Shown here: piece by piece, positions 28,387 through 39,800 of the stretch
Numbering within the stretch: the first letter of the stretch is position 1
How the letters are laid out: every line of letters begins with the position of its first letter
Source: Arenicola marina
Taxonomy: Eukaryota; Annelida; Polychaeta; Arenicolidae
Reading direction: 5' to 3'
Length of the DNA stretch: 64,000 bases
NCBI GenBank assembly: GCA_964019135.1
Contig: OZ025260.1
Location: 33,288,254 to 33,352,253 of the forward strand
Made by a program: the position numbers and the translations under genes
Notes under the pieces: generated by a model
Databases searched by the model: none
Seen by the model: the letters and a program-made list of their open reading frames with translations, nothing else
Told to the model about the DNA's origin: nothing

Positions 28387-29412
28387 GCATTCTTCGCAGT
28401 TTGATTTGTTACATATTATGTCACGAGAGTGCCAAAACTTATACTAACTTTGTTAAAGCTTGCAAAATCTTACGGTGACTGATCCAGCGTTGACCAATTC
28501 CAGTTGAGGAGGAATATGAAATGAAATTCTGGTATTTTAAGGCCACTCTTGTGCATATGGCCGCACTGGATCATTATATCTCACGGGACGTTGGTGAAGG
28601 AAGTATTGGTGCAAAGAGTATAGGAGAAAGCGACGGCCCGTAACCAGCGTACAGTAACTGGAACAGGGCGGCAAACACAGTGTAGTGCCTACCCTTAGGC
28701 TGCGTTGTTCCCCCCCCACACCCCACTCCCCTACACCCCACTTCATAAGTACCATAAAACTACATCTGCCCAACAAGTTCAAACACTCGGTAAGAACTTC
28801 CTCCTGCCCGTAATTAAAAAAATTTAGTTTGCATAACGTAAGGGCAGTAGAGCCCTGTTCCCATCATACCGCCCCCCCCCACCCCCCTAACAAGCCCCAG
28901 CACCCCGGAGACCAGGCACATGAGCAGTCGGTGCCTCCACAAGTGACCATGGCTCACGCCCAGCGGGCTATTTGCGTATTCACTACCTTGCACCGACATC
29001 ACGACATCGGGCGGACTACTTTCCGCTTGACCTCCTGCGTCCAGGCTCCCAGCCAATTTCTGTCGTTGGTGAGACACCGTGGGGGGCAGGGGGTGGGGGG
29101 TGAGAGAGAGGGAGGGGAGGGGGGTGTCGAAAGAGAGGTGAGGCAGGGGGAGGAGACAGGGGGAGACGAGAAAGAGGTGTTTCAGGTGGGGGTGGGCGTG
29201 AGGTGGTTAAGCGTGGGGGCGAGAGAAAGGTGAGTCATGAAGGACGAGAGAATGGGGTGATTTTGCGGGGGGCGAGAGAGAGATGAGGCAGAGGCGACGC
29301 AGGGGGAGGCGAGGGGGGCCGAGAGAGAGGTGAGCCATGAAGGGGGAAAGAATGGGGTGATTTTGCGGGGGGCGAGAGAGAGATGAGGCAGACACAGACA
29401 AATATAAATTGG
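28387..29412. other. Intergenic, GA-rich segment with a local duplication
   Basis: 28,387-28,860 is ordinary sequence. 29,080-29,400 is rich in GAGAGAGAGG runs and holds two copies of GGGTGATTTTGCGGGGGGCG (near 29,256 and 29,356). No gene. Confidence 0.6.
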
Positions 29413-30286
29413 TAGACGGTTGCTGTCTGGTCTCCATGGCTTCTCTTTCAAGTAGCAGACAGTGGCTGTCTGGTCACCATGGCTTCTCTTTCCAGTGGCA
29501 GACAGTGGCTGTCTGGTAACCATGGCTTCTCTTCCGAGTGGCAGACAGTGGCTGTCTGGTCACCATGGCTTCTCTTCCAAGTAGCAGTCAGTGTCTGTCT
29601 GGTCACCATGGCTTCTCCTCCAAGTGGCAGACAGTGGCTGTCTGGTCACCATGGCTTCTCTTCCAAGTAGCAGACAGGGGCTGTCTGGTCACCATGGCTT
29701 CTCCTCCAAGTGGCAGACAGTGGCTGTCTGGTCACCATGGCGTCTCCTCCAAGTGGCAGACAGTGGCTGTCTGGTCACCATGGATTCTCTTGCAAATGGC
29801 CGACAGTGGCTGTCTGGTCACCATGGCTTCTCTTCCAAGTGGCAGACAGTGTCTGTCTGGTCACTATGGCTTCTCTTCCAAGTAGCAGACAGCGGCTGTC
29901 TGGTCACCATGGCTTCTCCTCCAAGTGGCAGACAGTGGCTGTCTGGTCACCATGGCTTCTCTTCTAATTGGCAGACAATGGTTGTCTCGTCACCATGGCT
30001 TATCTTCCAAGTGGCAGACAGTGGCTGTCTGGTCACCGTGGCTTCTCTTCCAACTGGCAGACAGTGGCTTTCTGGTCACCATGGTTTTCCTTCCAAGTGG
30101 CAGACAGTGTCTGTCTGGTCACTATGGCTTCTTTTCCAAGTAGCAGACAGTGGCTGTCTGGTCACCATGGCTTCTCTTCCAAGTGGCAGACAGTGGCTGT
30201 CTGGTCACCATGGCTTCTCTTCCAAGTGGCAGACAGTGGCTGTCTGGTCACCATGGCTTCTCTTCCAAGTAGCAGACAGTGGTCAC
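29413..30286. repeat. 43-bp minisatellite with an inner hairpin (about 20 units)
   Basis: The unit is GGCTGTCTGGTCACCATGGC plus TTCTCTTCCAAGTGGCAGACAGT. AGACAGTGGCTGTCT is an inverted repeat with a 3-nt loop spanning the unit border, and GGTCACCATGG adds a further partial palindrome. Plus-strand frames stay open (up to 291 codons) because the unit lacks frequent stops; not called a gene. Confidence 0.9.
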
Positions 30287-31080
30287 CGTCAGCATTGTTT
30301 TCGAGCGGTTCGCGGAATGCAAATCCTTGGAAGCGATATTAATAACATAGTGTCAACGAGAAGTGAGATAATATCAAACCAATATTGCAATGGTGGTCCA
30401 ACGTTTTCAGAGGTACCCCATCTGGATATACCGGCGGGTACTCGACCGGCCGTGAATTTTCACTAAACATTTAATATGGTAATACGTCCTATGGTGCTTA
30501 AATGTGATCCGCCATTGTTTAAACCATGTATCTTTTGGTTATGTGAGAAACAGTAGCGAGTATGCCAAGTATTGAGCCTGGTGGCACACCCGCAGTTACA
30601 GGCAGCCGGGCAGAGTTCACATGGGCTGTATTCATAGCGGCGGCCTTTATAGATCACACAGAGTTTGCACATGAAAAGAACATGTTTGTCGTAGCCTCAT
30701 CAGCTCGATATGGTGGAGCTCATGGTCAAGAAATCATATTCAACATAATTTCTTAAATTTAACACTTTCTCAATTTACCCCTTAGGTGAATACGGTTAAT
30801 AAAAGTGCAGGTTTATGAATACGGCCCCTGGGGCGGTATCTGTAAACCGCACAGCCTATCACATTCATGTCCAGGATGTACTTCATAGGTACCTACACAC
30901 GGACTAGGGATTCTACGGTCCATTTCATTTAGACATAACAGCAGTTGTAAAAGAGTTACGTCTGTAACTGTATCATGGGCCTGCCAAATGGCGTGCGTAA
31001 GCTATGTGTGCTTTATGAATACGACCCCTGCAGACCTTTTACAATAGCCCTGCTGGCGGCGACCTCAATAAGTATTGAAG
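30287..31080. other. Intergenic, no feature
   Basis: Unique-looking sequence. The phrase TTTATGAATACGGCCCC / TTTATGAATACGACCCC occurs twice (about 30,812 and 31,012), hinting at a diverged interspersed repeat. Confidence 0.4.
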
Positions 31081-31303
31081 CAGTCCAGTATGTTGGTTAG
31101 TTGGTTGTATATTCAGGACGCTTTTACCACTTTTGGTCATATCGCGTCAATGGCAGAAGGAAGGGAGAGTGGAGCCATGTCCTGGGAGGTAACGCCCTAC
31201 TCTCTGCGAAGAAGGACATGGGATATGTATCCTGCAACCACAAAGACATGGCCATAGCGGGGCAAGAACCACCGATCCACGTGCTGTTAGGCTCAGTCTA
31301 GTA
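31081..31303 (-). mobile_element. SINE, second copy, with 10-bp target-site duplication
   Basis: The reverse-oriented body (31,091-31,293) matches the 26.6-kb copy, including GCGTCCTGAATATACAAC and the CCAACTAACCAA end. It is flanked by CAGTCCAGTA and CAGTCTAGTA (one mismatch). The B-box region is mutated to GGTTCTTGCC. Confidence 0.75.
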
Positions 31304-31914
31304 GGTAGGCCTAGTCTGTGGGACGGGCAAATTTCTGTCAGGGCCCGTCTACAAATTTTTGCCCATCGGTCCTACAGCCCCAGAACTGGGACTATCAGAG
31401 TACGTAGCTAGTTAACACTATGCGGATGTCAGCACCAGCGTGATCGCCAATAGCAGAATCAACATTAGAATAAAGCAATTGAATTAGTGAATAAATTAGC
31501 TGGTTAACAATAGCCCAAACATAAGGGTTTGAACCCGGAATGGAGAGCTTATTCTCTGGGCAGTGGCGGTGGAGAGCTCTTAGCTCGTCAAGGTCATCAT
31601 AGATTTATTGACGCCGAGATAACTGAGGGTCATGTGAATTAATGGGGTCGCAACTTCCTTGTACACTGTATGTCGCTCTGGTTGGATCCTGCCGTCGCCC
31701 AGTTTCGCCCTCAGGCTGGGAACCGGCCTAGATCTGTCGCAGCATACCAGGGCGGCAAAGGGGTAATGTTGAAACCCCCGTGATTGGCGGGGCGCCAGTA
31801 GTCGTGCATATGCTATGGGAAGCCAAAGTGGACTTTAATAGAGTATTAAACAAATTTTCAAGAAATTAACCGTAACATTGTTGTATGCATATCTTTACTC
31901 GAGTTGGACATGTG

Positions 31915-32035
31915 TCCTATTATGTATATGTCCAATTATTTATAAATATGTCCAATTATTTATACATATGTCCAATTATTTATACATGTGTTCAATTATT
32001 TATACATATGTCCAATTATTTATACATATTACAAT
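31915..32035. repeat. 20-bp array TGTCCAATTATTTATACATA
   Basis: About six tandem copies with one or two changes each. The sequence between 31,304 and 31,914 and between 32,036 and 32,740 shows no gene. Confidence 0.85.
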
Positions 32036-32740
32036 GTGAAGTAAATTGAATACATGTAAAATTAAAATTGGGCACAAGCGTAATTGAATTGCACATATGC
32101 ATAACTGAATTGGACACATTTATAGGTTAATTGGACATACATTTAATTGAAAAAAAATAATGACACTCAGAGGGATTTTCTCGACTTACATACAAGATTT
32201 GTATTAAGCATAGCATATGGAAACATAGAGACTGGGAATGGAGAGACATATTGAGCCTGTTTGACGGGAGCATGATATTTTGGAAAATATTAAATGAAGA
32301 CTTTTGAAGACTTTTGAAGACCTCATAGTCGCCATCCCTACTATCATTACAATTGTGTTGACGAAATGGAATCATTTCAGTGTATTTTGTGATAGTATTA
32401 CGGGGTGAAAATACAAAGAAATTACAAACACAGTAAATATAAGGTTTCATTCATGCGCTGCTTATCAGCAGCCGTCTGTATTGTATAGAGACCAGCGAGG
32501 TGGTGTTGTCACGTTTAAAAATGTCTGCCACGACCATGTGGGCAGTGAAAAAATATGCGTGCTTGTAGCTTCGTATAATATATTTTATGTATGACGGTTG
32601 GCTGGGTGAACTGGCCACGATGGAAACGGTTTGACCGCTGGACCGGCGCCCAGCATATAAACCCCTGGGCTTGTGGCTTGAGACACACTGAGACACACAC
32701 AGACGGAGAGACACAACTTGCGGACTGACCCACGCTACAC

Positions 32741-33090
32741 CCTGGGTCTGTTGGAGCCTGGGTCTGCTGGAGCCTAGGTCTGCTGGAGCCTGGGTCTGCT
32801 GGAGCCTGGGTCTGCTGGAGCCTGGGTCTGCTGGAGCCTGGGTCTGCTGGAGCCTAGGTCTGCTGGAGCCTGGGTCTGCTGGAGCCTGGGTCTGCTAGAG
32901 CCTGGGTCTGCTGGAACCTGGGTCTGCTGGAGCCTGGGTCTGCTGGAGCCTGGGTCTGCTGGAGCATGTGTCTGCTGGAGCATGTGTCTGCTGGAGCATG
33001 GGTCTGCTAGAGCCTGGGTCTGCTGGAGTCTGGGTCTGCTGGAGCCTGGGTCTGCTGGAGCCTGGGTCTGCTGGACCTGGGTGTGCTGCC
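32741..33090. repeat. 16-bp array CTGGAGCCTGGGTCTG (about 21 units)
   Basis: Near-perfect 16-bp units followed at 33,120-33,245 by GC-rich repeats of GCCTCCGTCCCGCCTCCGCC and CCTCGCCTCCACCCCACCCC. Open frames here are by-products of stop-free units. Confidence 0.9.
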
Positions 33091-33964
33091 CCGCCCGTAC
33101 CGCTCCCACCCTCCGAATTCCGTCTCGCCTCCGTCCCGCCTCCGCAATGCCCTCGCCTCCACCCCACCCCACCCCGTCCCGCCTCCGTCCCGCCTCCGCC
33201 CCGCCTCCGCCATGCCCTCGCCTCCACCCCACCCCGTCCCGCGTAGAGGTACATGAGATCGACGCATTAGAGAGACGTAATCTTTGACCCCGGAGGGGGG
33301 GGGGGGGAGAGAGGAGGGGGCACTATTATGCAAATCTGGTAGGGGAGCTCCCTGGGTGAACCGTCATGCCTGAGCGAGCGGACATTTCTGATGACAAAAG
33401 ATAACTCTGTAGAGAGGACATTTCTCATGAAGAAGATACAACTGACTTTTGCAAACTTGCGCTTGCGGCCGGGTAGGGGGGGGGGGGGGGAGGCGCAAAA
33501 TGTGGGTCCATAGAGCGCGTTTGCCGGGGAATAATATGAAACCGAGCGGATCTGCATGGAGCTGCGACATAAAGCGTGTCCATGGATAAAAATTTTGGTG
33601 AAGTATCCGCTCCCTCGAAAGGGGTTTTACACCTCCAAAATCCCCAGTGGATGTGCAAAGGGGCCAGATTTACCCCCGGGGCTTTACCGCGGAACCCTTC
33701 CAAACCCAGCTTTGTATTAAGTACCCCGCCCCCCTCACCCACGCCCTGGTCATTAACCTAAAGATGAAATTGCCCTGGCAGTTAGCTGCCCGCTGAGGTA
33801 TGCTAGTGACGACATTGGGTGTCGCGTGCGTGCGTAGGACCAAAAAACTGCAAAAATAAGGCGCATATGAAAATATTATAGGAAACCTGCACATCTAGAA
33901 TGCAACCTAACGGATGTTGTTTTGAACAGCACATGCTATACTTCGCACGCTCAGCACACTGTTG
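33091..33964. other. Intergenic, G-runs, no gene
   Basis: Two G-homopolymer tracts (33,295-33,310 and 33,477-33,490). No exon-like structure or known element recognised. Confidence 0.4.
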
Positions 33965-34676
33965 GTGGACCGGAGCGGGGGCAATCTTTGGTGGAGCTTT
34001 GACCGGAGCCGGGGGCAATCTTTGGTGGGGCTTTGATCGGAGTGGGGGGACTTTTTGGTGGGGCTATGAGCGGAGTGGAGGCACACTTTGGTGGGGCTTT
34101 GACCGGAGTGGGGGCACTTTTTGGTGGGGCCTTGACCGGAGTGGAGGCACTCTTTGGTGGGGCTTTGACCGGAGTGGGGGCAATCTTTGGTGGGGCTTTG
34201 GCCGGAGTGGGGGCACTCTTTATGGGGGCTTTGACCGGAGTGGGGGCACTTTTTGGTAGGGCCTTGACTGGAGTGGGGGTACTCTTTGGTGGGGCTTTGG
34301 CCGGAGTGGGGGCACTCTTTGGGGGGCTTTGATCGGAGTAGGGGCAATCTTTGGTGGGGTTTTTACCCGAGTGGGGGCACTGTTTGGTGGAGCTTTGACC
34401 GGAGTGGGGGCACTCTTTGGTGGGGCCTTGACCGGAGTGAGGGCAATCTTTGGTGGGGTTTTGACCGGAGTGAGGGCACTCTTTGGTGGGATTTTGACCG
34501 GAGTGAGGGCACTCTTTGGTGGGGCTTTGACCGGAGTGGGGACAATCTTTGGTGGGGCTTTGACCGGAGTGGGGGCAATATTTGGTGGGGCTTTGACCGG
34601 AAGGGGGAGGGGCGCAATCTGTGGTGGGGCTTTGACCGGAGTGGAGGCAATCTTTGGTGGGGGTTTTACCGGAGTG
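33965..34676. repeat. 33-bp minisatellite GGTGGGGCTTTGACCGGAGT (about 21 units)
   Basis: The 33-bp unit continues GGGGGCACTCTTT. Frame is kept across units, so open frames (GALTGVGALFG on plus, SGQSPTKECPH on minus) exist on both strands. They follow from the unit length and are not called genes. The array ends in an interspersed element. Confidence 0.9.
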
Positions 34677-34850
34677 AGTTTTCACGACCTTTCGTGTCGC
34701 TTTTTGGCTAAGTTCAGTGTCGTTTTTTTTCTCAAAAATCTGTGTCGATGTCGCATTTTTAGACCCTCAGTGTCGGATTTTAGGGATGAATGTCTAATGT
34801 CGATTTTTCAAATTTGCCTGTGTCGCCATTCACCCCTTCCAGACCGCCTA
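34677..34850 (+). mobile_element. Interspersed repeat, copy 2 (plus orientation)
   Basis: TTTTCACGACCTTTCGTGTC, then GCTTTTTGGCTAAGTTCAGTG, matches the 24-kb copy in the opposite orientation. It abuts the last 33-bp unit. Confidence 0.6.
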
Positions 34851-36828
34851 TATTTACATTGGGTATTCACGTTCCTTGTGATCGGTCTTTTTTTCAAGAA
34901 TCTGATTACTCATCGACCTGCATCCGCGCCTGTTTGAGATATTTGTACATCACCAAAGTAGTAAGCAATAAGCTCCGTCACTCGGGATAACGGTTAAATT
35001 TATCGTTCATGGCTCTCTACTCTTTCCTTCAAAGAAAATACGGTAGTATCGTAGTACAATACTACTGGCTACAGTAGTATTGTGAATAACATAGCTTGAA
35101 TACATGCGAGTGACACGAACAACATTTTTACTAGCACAAAAATCATGCCTTATGTCACAGTGGGCCATTTTGTCCCCCTGGGGCAAAATGGTCAGCACAT
35201 AATTTCAGCATGTTAATAATTGAACTGAACAGCCTAACAAGGCAAACTATTGCAACTCCTAACTTGCCCCACTCTTTGCCATTTTTCAATGCAAAATTTA
35301 GACCACCTGAGGCGTGGAACTCATTTCGTGCGAAGTTGTATATTAGAACAGACCCGCGGGATGGGGTGTTTGTGTTTTATACATTGCTGGGTTTGGGGGT
35401 TCCGCGGTAAAGCCCCCCCTTTTTCATGACCCCGATGGGTCATTTTGCCCCATGTTCCCCTAAAAATAAAACTCTGTTGGTATAAAATCTATTTGCCGTT
35501 AATCGCTCCGTTTAAAAAGAGGCCTGCAGCCTGCTCGATCAGCAGGCCAGGACATAATTAGTGCAAGAACAATGTATTCTTGTCAGCAAAACCCCTTGCC
35601 TGCAGCCTGCTCGATCAGCTCCAGTGTGGTCGCAGGATAAAGATCCCATGTCCATCTCCGCAAAGAGTAGTCACTCTCCCAAAAGTGTTTAAAGCGTCCT
35701 GAATATACAACCAACCGCAGTTCGTCTCTTAACATGCCAGGTAGGTATAACTCCAGGTCTCGTCTGACAGTGAAGCCACTGTCTCACAAGAGACTCCGAC
35801 ATATCCGTTCCGCCCGATGCCAGTTGTGACCCAGTGAAGGGGGAGGTCAGTGAGGAGCGTCTCATAGAATTCGACCGGCTATAGTTCCCTGGTAAAATAT
35901 TGGATATATAGGGTATACACCTTTCTGCCGCCGATATTTAACAATATTGTTTTATTTTGAGACATACCAGAGTATATGTGAAAGTAAAAGGGAGGTGATT
36001 CTTAGAAGTAAAAAATATTCCCAAATAATTTAACTGGCACAACTGACTGCACTCGGCCAGCAGAGGGAGCTCGTCCCTCACATCACCTCCGTTCCACGCA
36101 ACCTTCAACCTCGTCGTTGACCTCAATGATTTTAGAGGATTGTTCGGTTGAATTTTGTATTTTTTATGCAGAAAATGCAGAATTTGCAAAATACAGACAC
36201 ATTCCATTGTCGTACGATCACAATGGAAGAGTTAAGTTAATCAAACTCGAAAGCATGGCGACCGTAACATGGCTTCTGGTTAATCAAGTGGAATGATGGA
36301 CTCGTCCGGTATGGCACCAGTAGAACAGAACCTGCTAAACAGTGGTGTATGTGATGCCGAACTGCGAATATATCTTCGATTAGATTCATTTTCAATTGAG
36401 ACCCCTAGCTGGACTATTGCGCGAGCGGAATGCCCTCTGTCAGGAGATTGAACTGACTGCCGACTATGCAAGAGCCAGCACGGGGTCAAAAAGAACTTTA
36501 AATAACATTTGTGTGTATTTTTTTACTGCCTCTTCTGAATAGGCCATCCAAACGCTTCCGAGATAAATTTCATTTTGAGGCGCCTCACAAGAGGAGGCAG
36601 CCCAGCGACGTCATGACGCAGTACGCAGGACACACGTTCCCACATAGTCCGGCAGAAAAGTGCATAGGTACAAGCCTCAGGTTTGGCCTACATGTACAAT
36701 TGGAACCACTTTTTGAAATTTTAAGTAAAAAATTTAAAGTAGCCGCCAGGGAGATTCTGTATTTACGATTCTGTCAGACAACTGGAAAACGTCCAAATAT
36801 ATTGTTTTAGGCATATTTGATCATGTAA
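34851..36828. other. Intergenic, with a partial third SINE copy
   Basis: 35,620-35,716 matches the 3' part of the SINE (GTGGTCGCAGGATAAAGATC and GCGTCCTGAATATACAACC). The remainder is unique-looking with no gene I can support. Confidence 0.5.
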
Positions 36829-39800
36829 GGGGTGATGTTGGGAAGGGGTGGAGGTATGTACATGGTGATATTAGGAAGGGGTGGAGGTATGTGCATGGTG
36901 ATGTTGGGAAGGGGGTGGAGGTATGTACATGGTGCTGTTGGGAAGCTGGTGGAGGGATGTACATGGTGATGTTGGGAAGGGGTGGAGGGATGTACATGGT
37001 GATATTAGGAAGGGGTGGAGGTATGTGCATGGTGATGTTGGGAAGGGGTGGAGGTATGTGCATGGTGATGTTGGGAAGGGGTGGAGGTATGTACACGGTG
37101 ATGTTGGGAAGGGGGTGGAGGTATGTACATGGTGCTGTTGGGAAGCTGGTGGAGGGATGTACATGGTGATGTTGGGAAGGGGTGGAGGTATGTACACGGT
37201 GATGTTGGGAAGGGGGTGGAGGTATGTACATGGTGATGTTCTGAAGGGGTGGAGGTATGTACACGGTGATGTTGGGAAGGGGTGGAGGTACGTACACGGT
37301 GATGTTGGGAAGGGGGTGGAGGTATGTACATGGTGTTGTTGGGAAGGGGTGGAGGTATGTACATGGTGATGTTGGGAAGGGGTGGAGGTATGTACACGGT
37401 GATGTTAGGAAGGGGGTGGAGGTATGTACATGGTGATGTTGGGAAGGGGTGGAGGTATGTACACAGTGATGTTGGGAAGGGGGTGGAGGTATGTACATGG
37501 TGATGTTGGGAAGGGGTGGAGGTATGTACACGGTGATGTTGGGAAGGGGGTGGAGGTATGTACATGGTGATGTTAGGAAGGGGGTGGAGGTATGTACATG
37601 GTGATGTTCTGAAGGGGTGGAGGTATGTACACGGTGATGTTGGGAAGGGGTGGAGGTATGTACACGGTGATGTTGGGAAGGGGGTGGAGGTATGTACATG
37701 GTGTTGTTGGGAAGGGGTGGAGGTATGTACATGGTGATGTTGGGAAGGGGTGGAGGTATGTACACGGTGATGTTAGGAAGGGGGTGGAGGTATGTACATG
37801 GTGATGTTCTGAAGGGGTGGAGGTATGTACACGGTGATGTTGGGAAGGGGGTGGAGGTATGTACATGGTGATGTTGGGAAGGGGTGGAGGTATGTACACG
37901 GTGATGTTGGAAAGGGGAAGAGGGATGTACATGGTGATGTTAGGAAGGGGGTGGAGGTATGTACATGGTGATGTTGGGAAGGGGTGGAGGTATGTACACG
38001 GTGATGTTGGGAAGGGGATGGAGGTATGTACATAGTGTTGTTGGGAAGGGGTGGAGGTATGTACACGGTGATGTTAGGAAGGGGGTGGAGGTATGTACAT
38101 GGTGATGTTCTGAAGGGGTGGAGGTATGTACACGGTGATGTTGGGAAGGGGGTGGAGGTATGTACATGGTGATGTTGGGAAGGGGTGGAGGTATGTACAC
38201 GGTGATGTTGGGAAAGGGGTGGAGGTATGTACATGGTGATGTTAGGAAGGGGGTGGAGGTATGTACATGGTGATGTTCTGAAGGGGTGGAGGTATGTACA
38301 TGGTGATGTTGGGAAGGGGGTGGAGGGATGTACATGGTTATGTTGGGAAGGGGATGGAGGGAGGTACATGGTGTGTTGGGAAGGAGGTGGAAGGATGTAC
38401 ATGGTTATGTTGGGAAGGGGGTGGAGGGATGTACATGGTGATGTTGGGAAGGGGGTGGAGGGATGTACATGGTGATGTTGGGAAGGGGTGGAGGTATGTA
38501 CATGGTGATGCTGGGAAGGGGTGGAGGGATGTACATGGTGATGTTGGGAAGGGGTGGAGGTATGTACACGGTGATGTTGGGAAGGGGTGGAGGGATGTAC
38601 ATGGTGATGTTGGGAAGGGGTGGAGGTATGTACATGGTGATGTTGGGAAGGGGGTGGAGGTATGTACATGGTGATGTTGAGAAGGGAGTGGAGGTATGTA
38701 CACGGTGATGTTGGGAAGGGGGTGGAGGTATGTACATGGTGATGTTGGGAAGGGGGTGGAGGGATCTACATGGTGATGTTGGGAAGGGGTGGAGGTATGT
38801 ACACGGTGATGTTGGGAAGGGGGTGGAAGGATGTACATGGTTATGTTGGGAAGGGGTGGAGGTATGTACACGGTGATGTTGGGAAGGGGGTGGAGGTATG
38901 TACATGGTGATGTTGGGAAGGGGGTGCGGGGATGTACATGGTGATGTTGGGAAGAGGGTGGAGGTATGTACATGGTGATGTTGGGAAGGGGGTGGAGGGA
39001 TGTACATGGTTATGTTGGGAAGGGGATGGAGGGATGTACATGGTGTGTTGGGAAGGAGGTGGAAGGATGTACATGGTTATGTTGGGAAGGGGGTGGAGGG
39101 ATGTACATGGTGATGTTGGGAAGGGGGTGGAAGGATGTACATGATGATGTTGGGAAGGGGTGGAGGTATGTACATGGTGATGTTGGGAAGGGGTGGAGGG
39201 ATGTACATGGTGATGTTGGGAAGGGGTGGAGGTATGTACACGGTGATGTTGGGAAGGGGGTGGAAGGATGTACATGATTATGTTGGGAAGGGGGTGGAGG
39301 GATGTAGATGGTGATGTTGGGAAGGGGTGGAGGTATGTACATGGTGATGTTGGGAAGGGGGTGGAGGTATGTACATGGTGATGTTGGGAAGGGGGTGGAG
39401 GTATGTACATGGTGGTGTTGGGAAGGGGGTGGAGGTATGTACATGGCGATTGTTGGGAAGGGGTGGAGGTATGTACATGGTGATGTTGGGAAGGGGGTGG
39501 AGGGATGTACAAGGTGATGTTGGGAAGGGGTGGAGGTATGTACACGGTGATGTTGGGAAGGGGGTGGAGGGTTGTACATGGTGATGTTGGGGAGGGGGTG
39601 GAGGGATGTACATGGTGATGTTGGGAAGGGGTGGAGGTATGTACATGGTGATGCTGGGAAGGGGTGGAGGGATGTACATGGTGATGTTGGGAAGGGGTGG
39701 AGGTATGTACATGGTGATGTTGGGAAGTGGGTGGAGGTATGTATATGGTGATGTTGGGAAGGGGTGGAGGTATGTACATGGTGATGTTGGGAAGGGGTGG

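Noticed and set aside
29479..30466. A 291-codon plus frame with WQTVAVWSPWLL repeats
   Set aside because: It arises from the 43-bp array, and other frames are also open there. No domain or gene structure.
33907..34937. Open frames of up to 244 codons on both strands over the 33-bp array
   Set aside because: The unit is a multiple of three and stop-free; opposite-strand frames are equally long, so there is no sign of selection.
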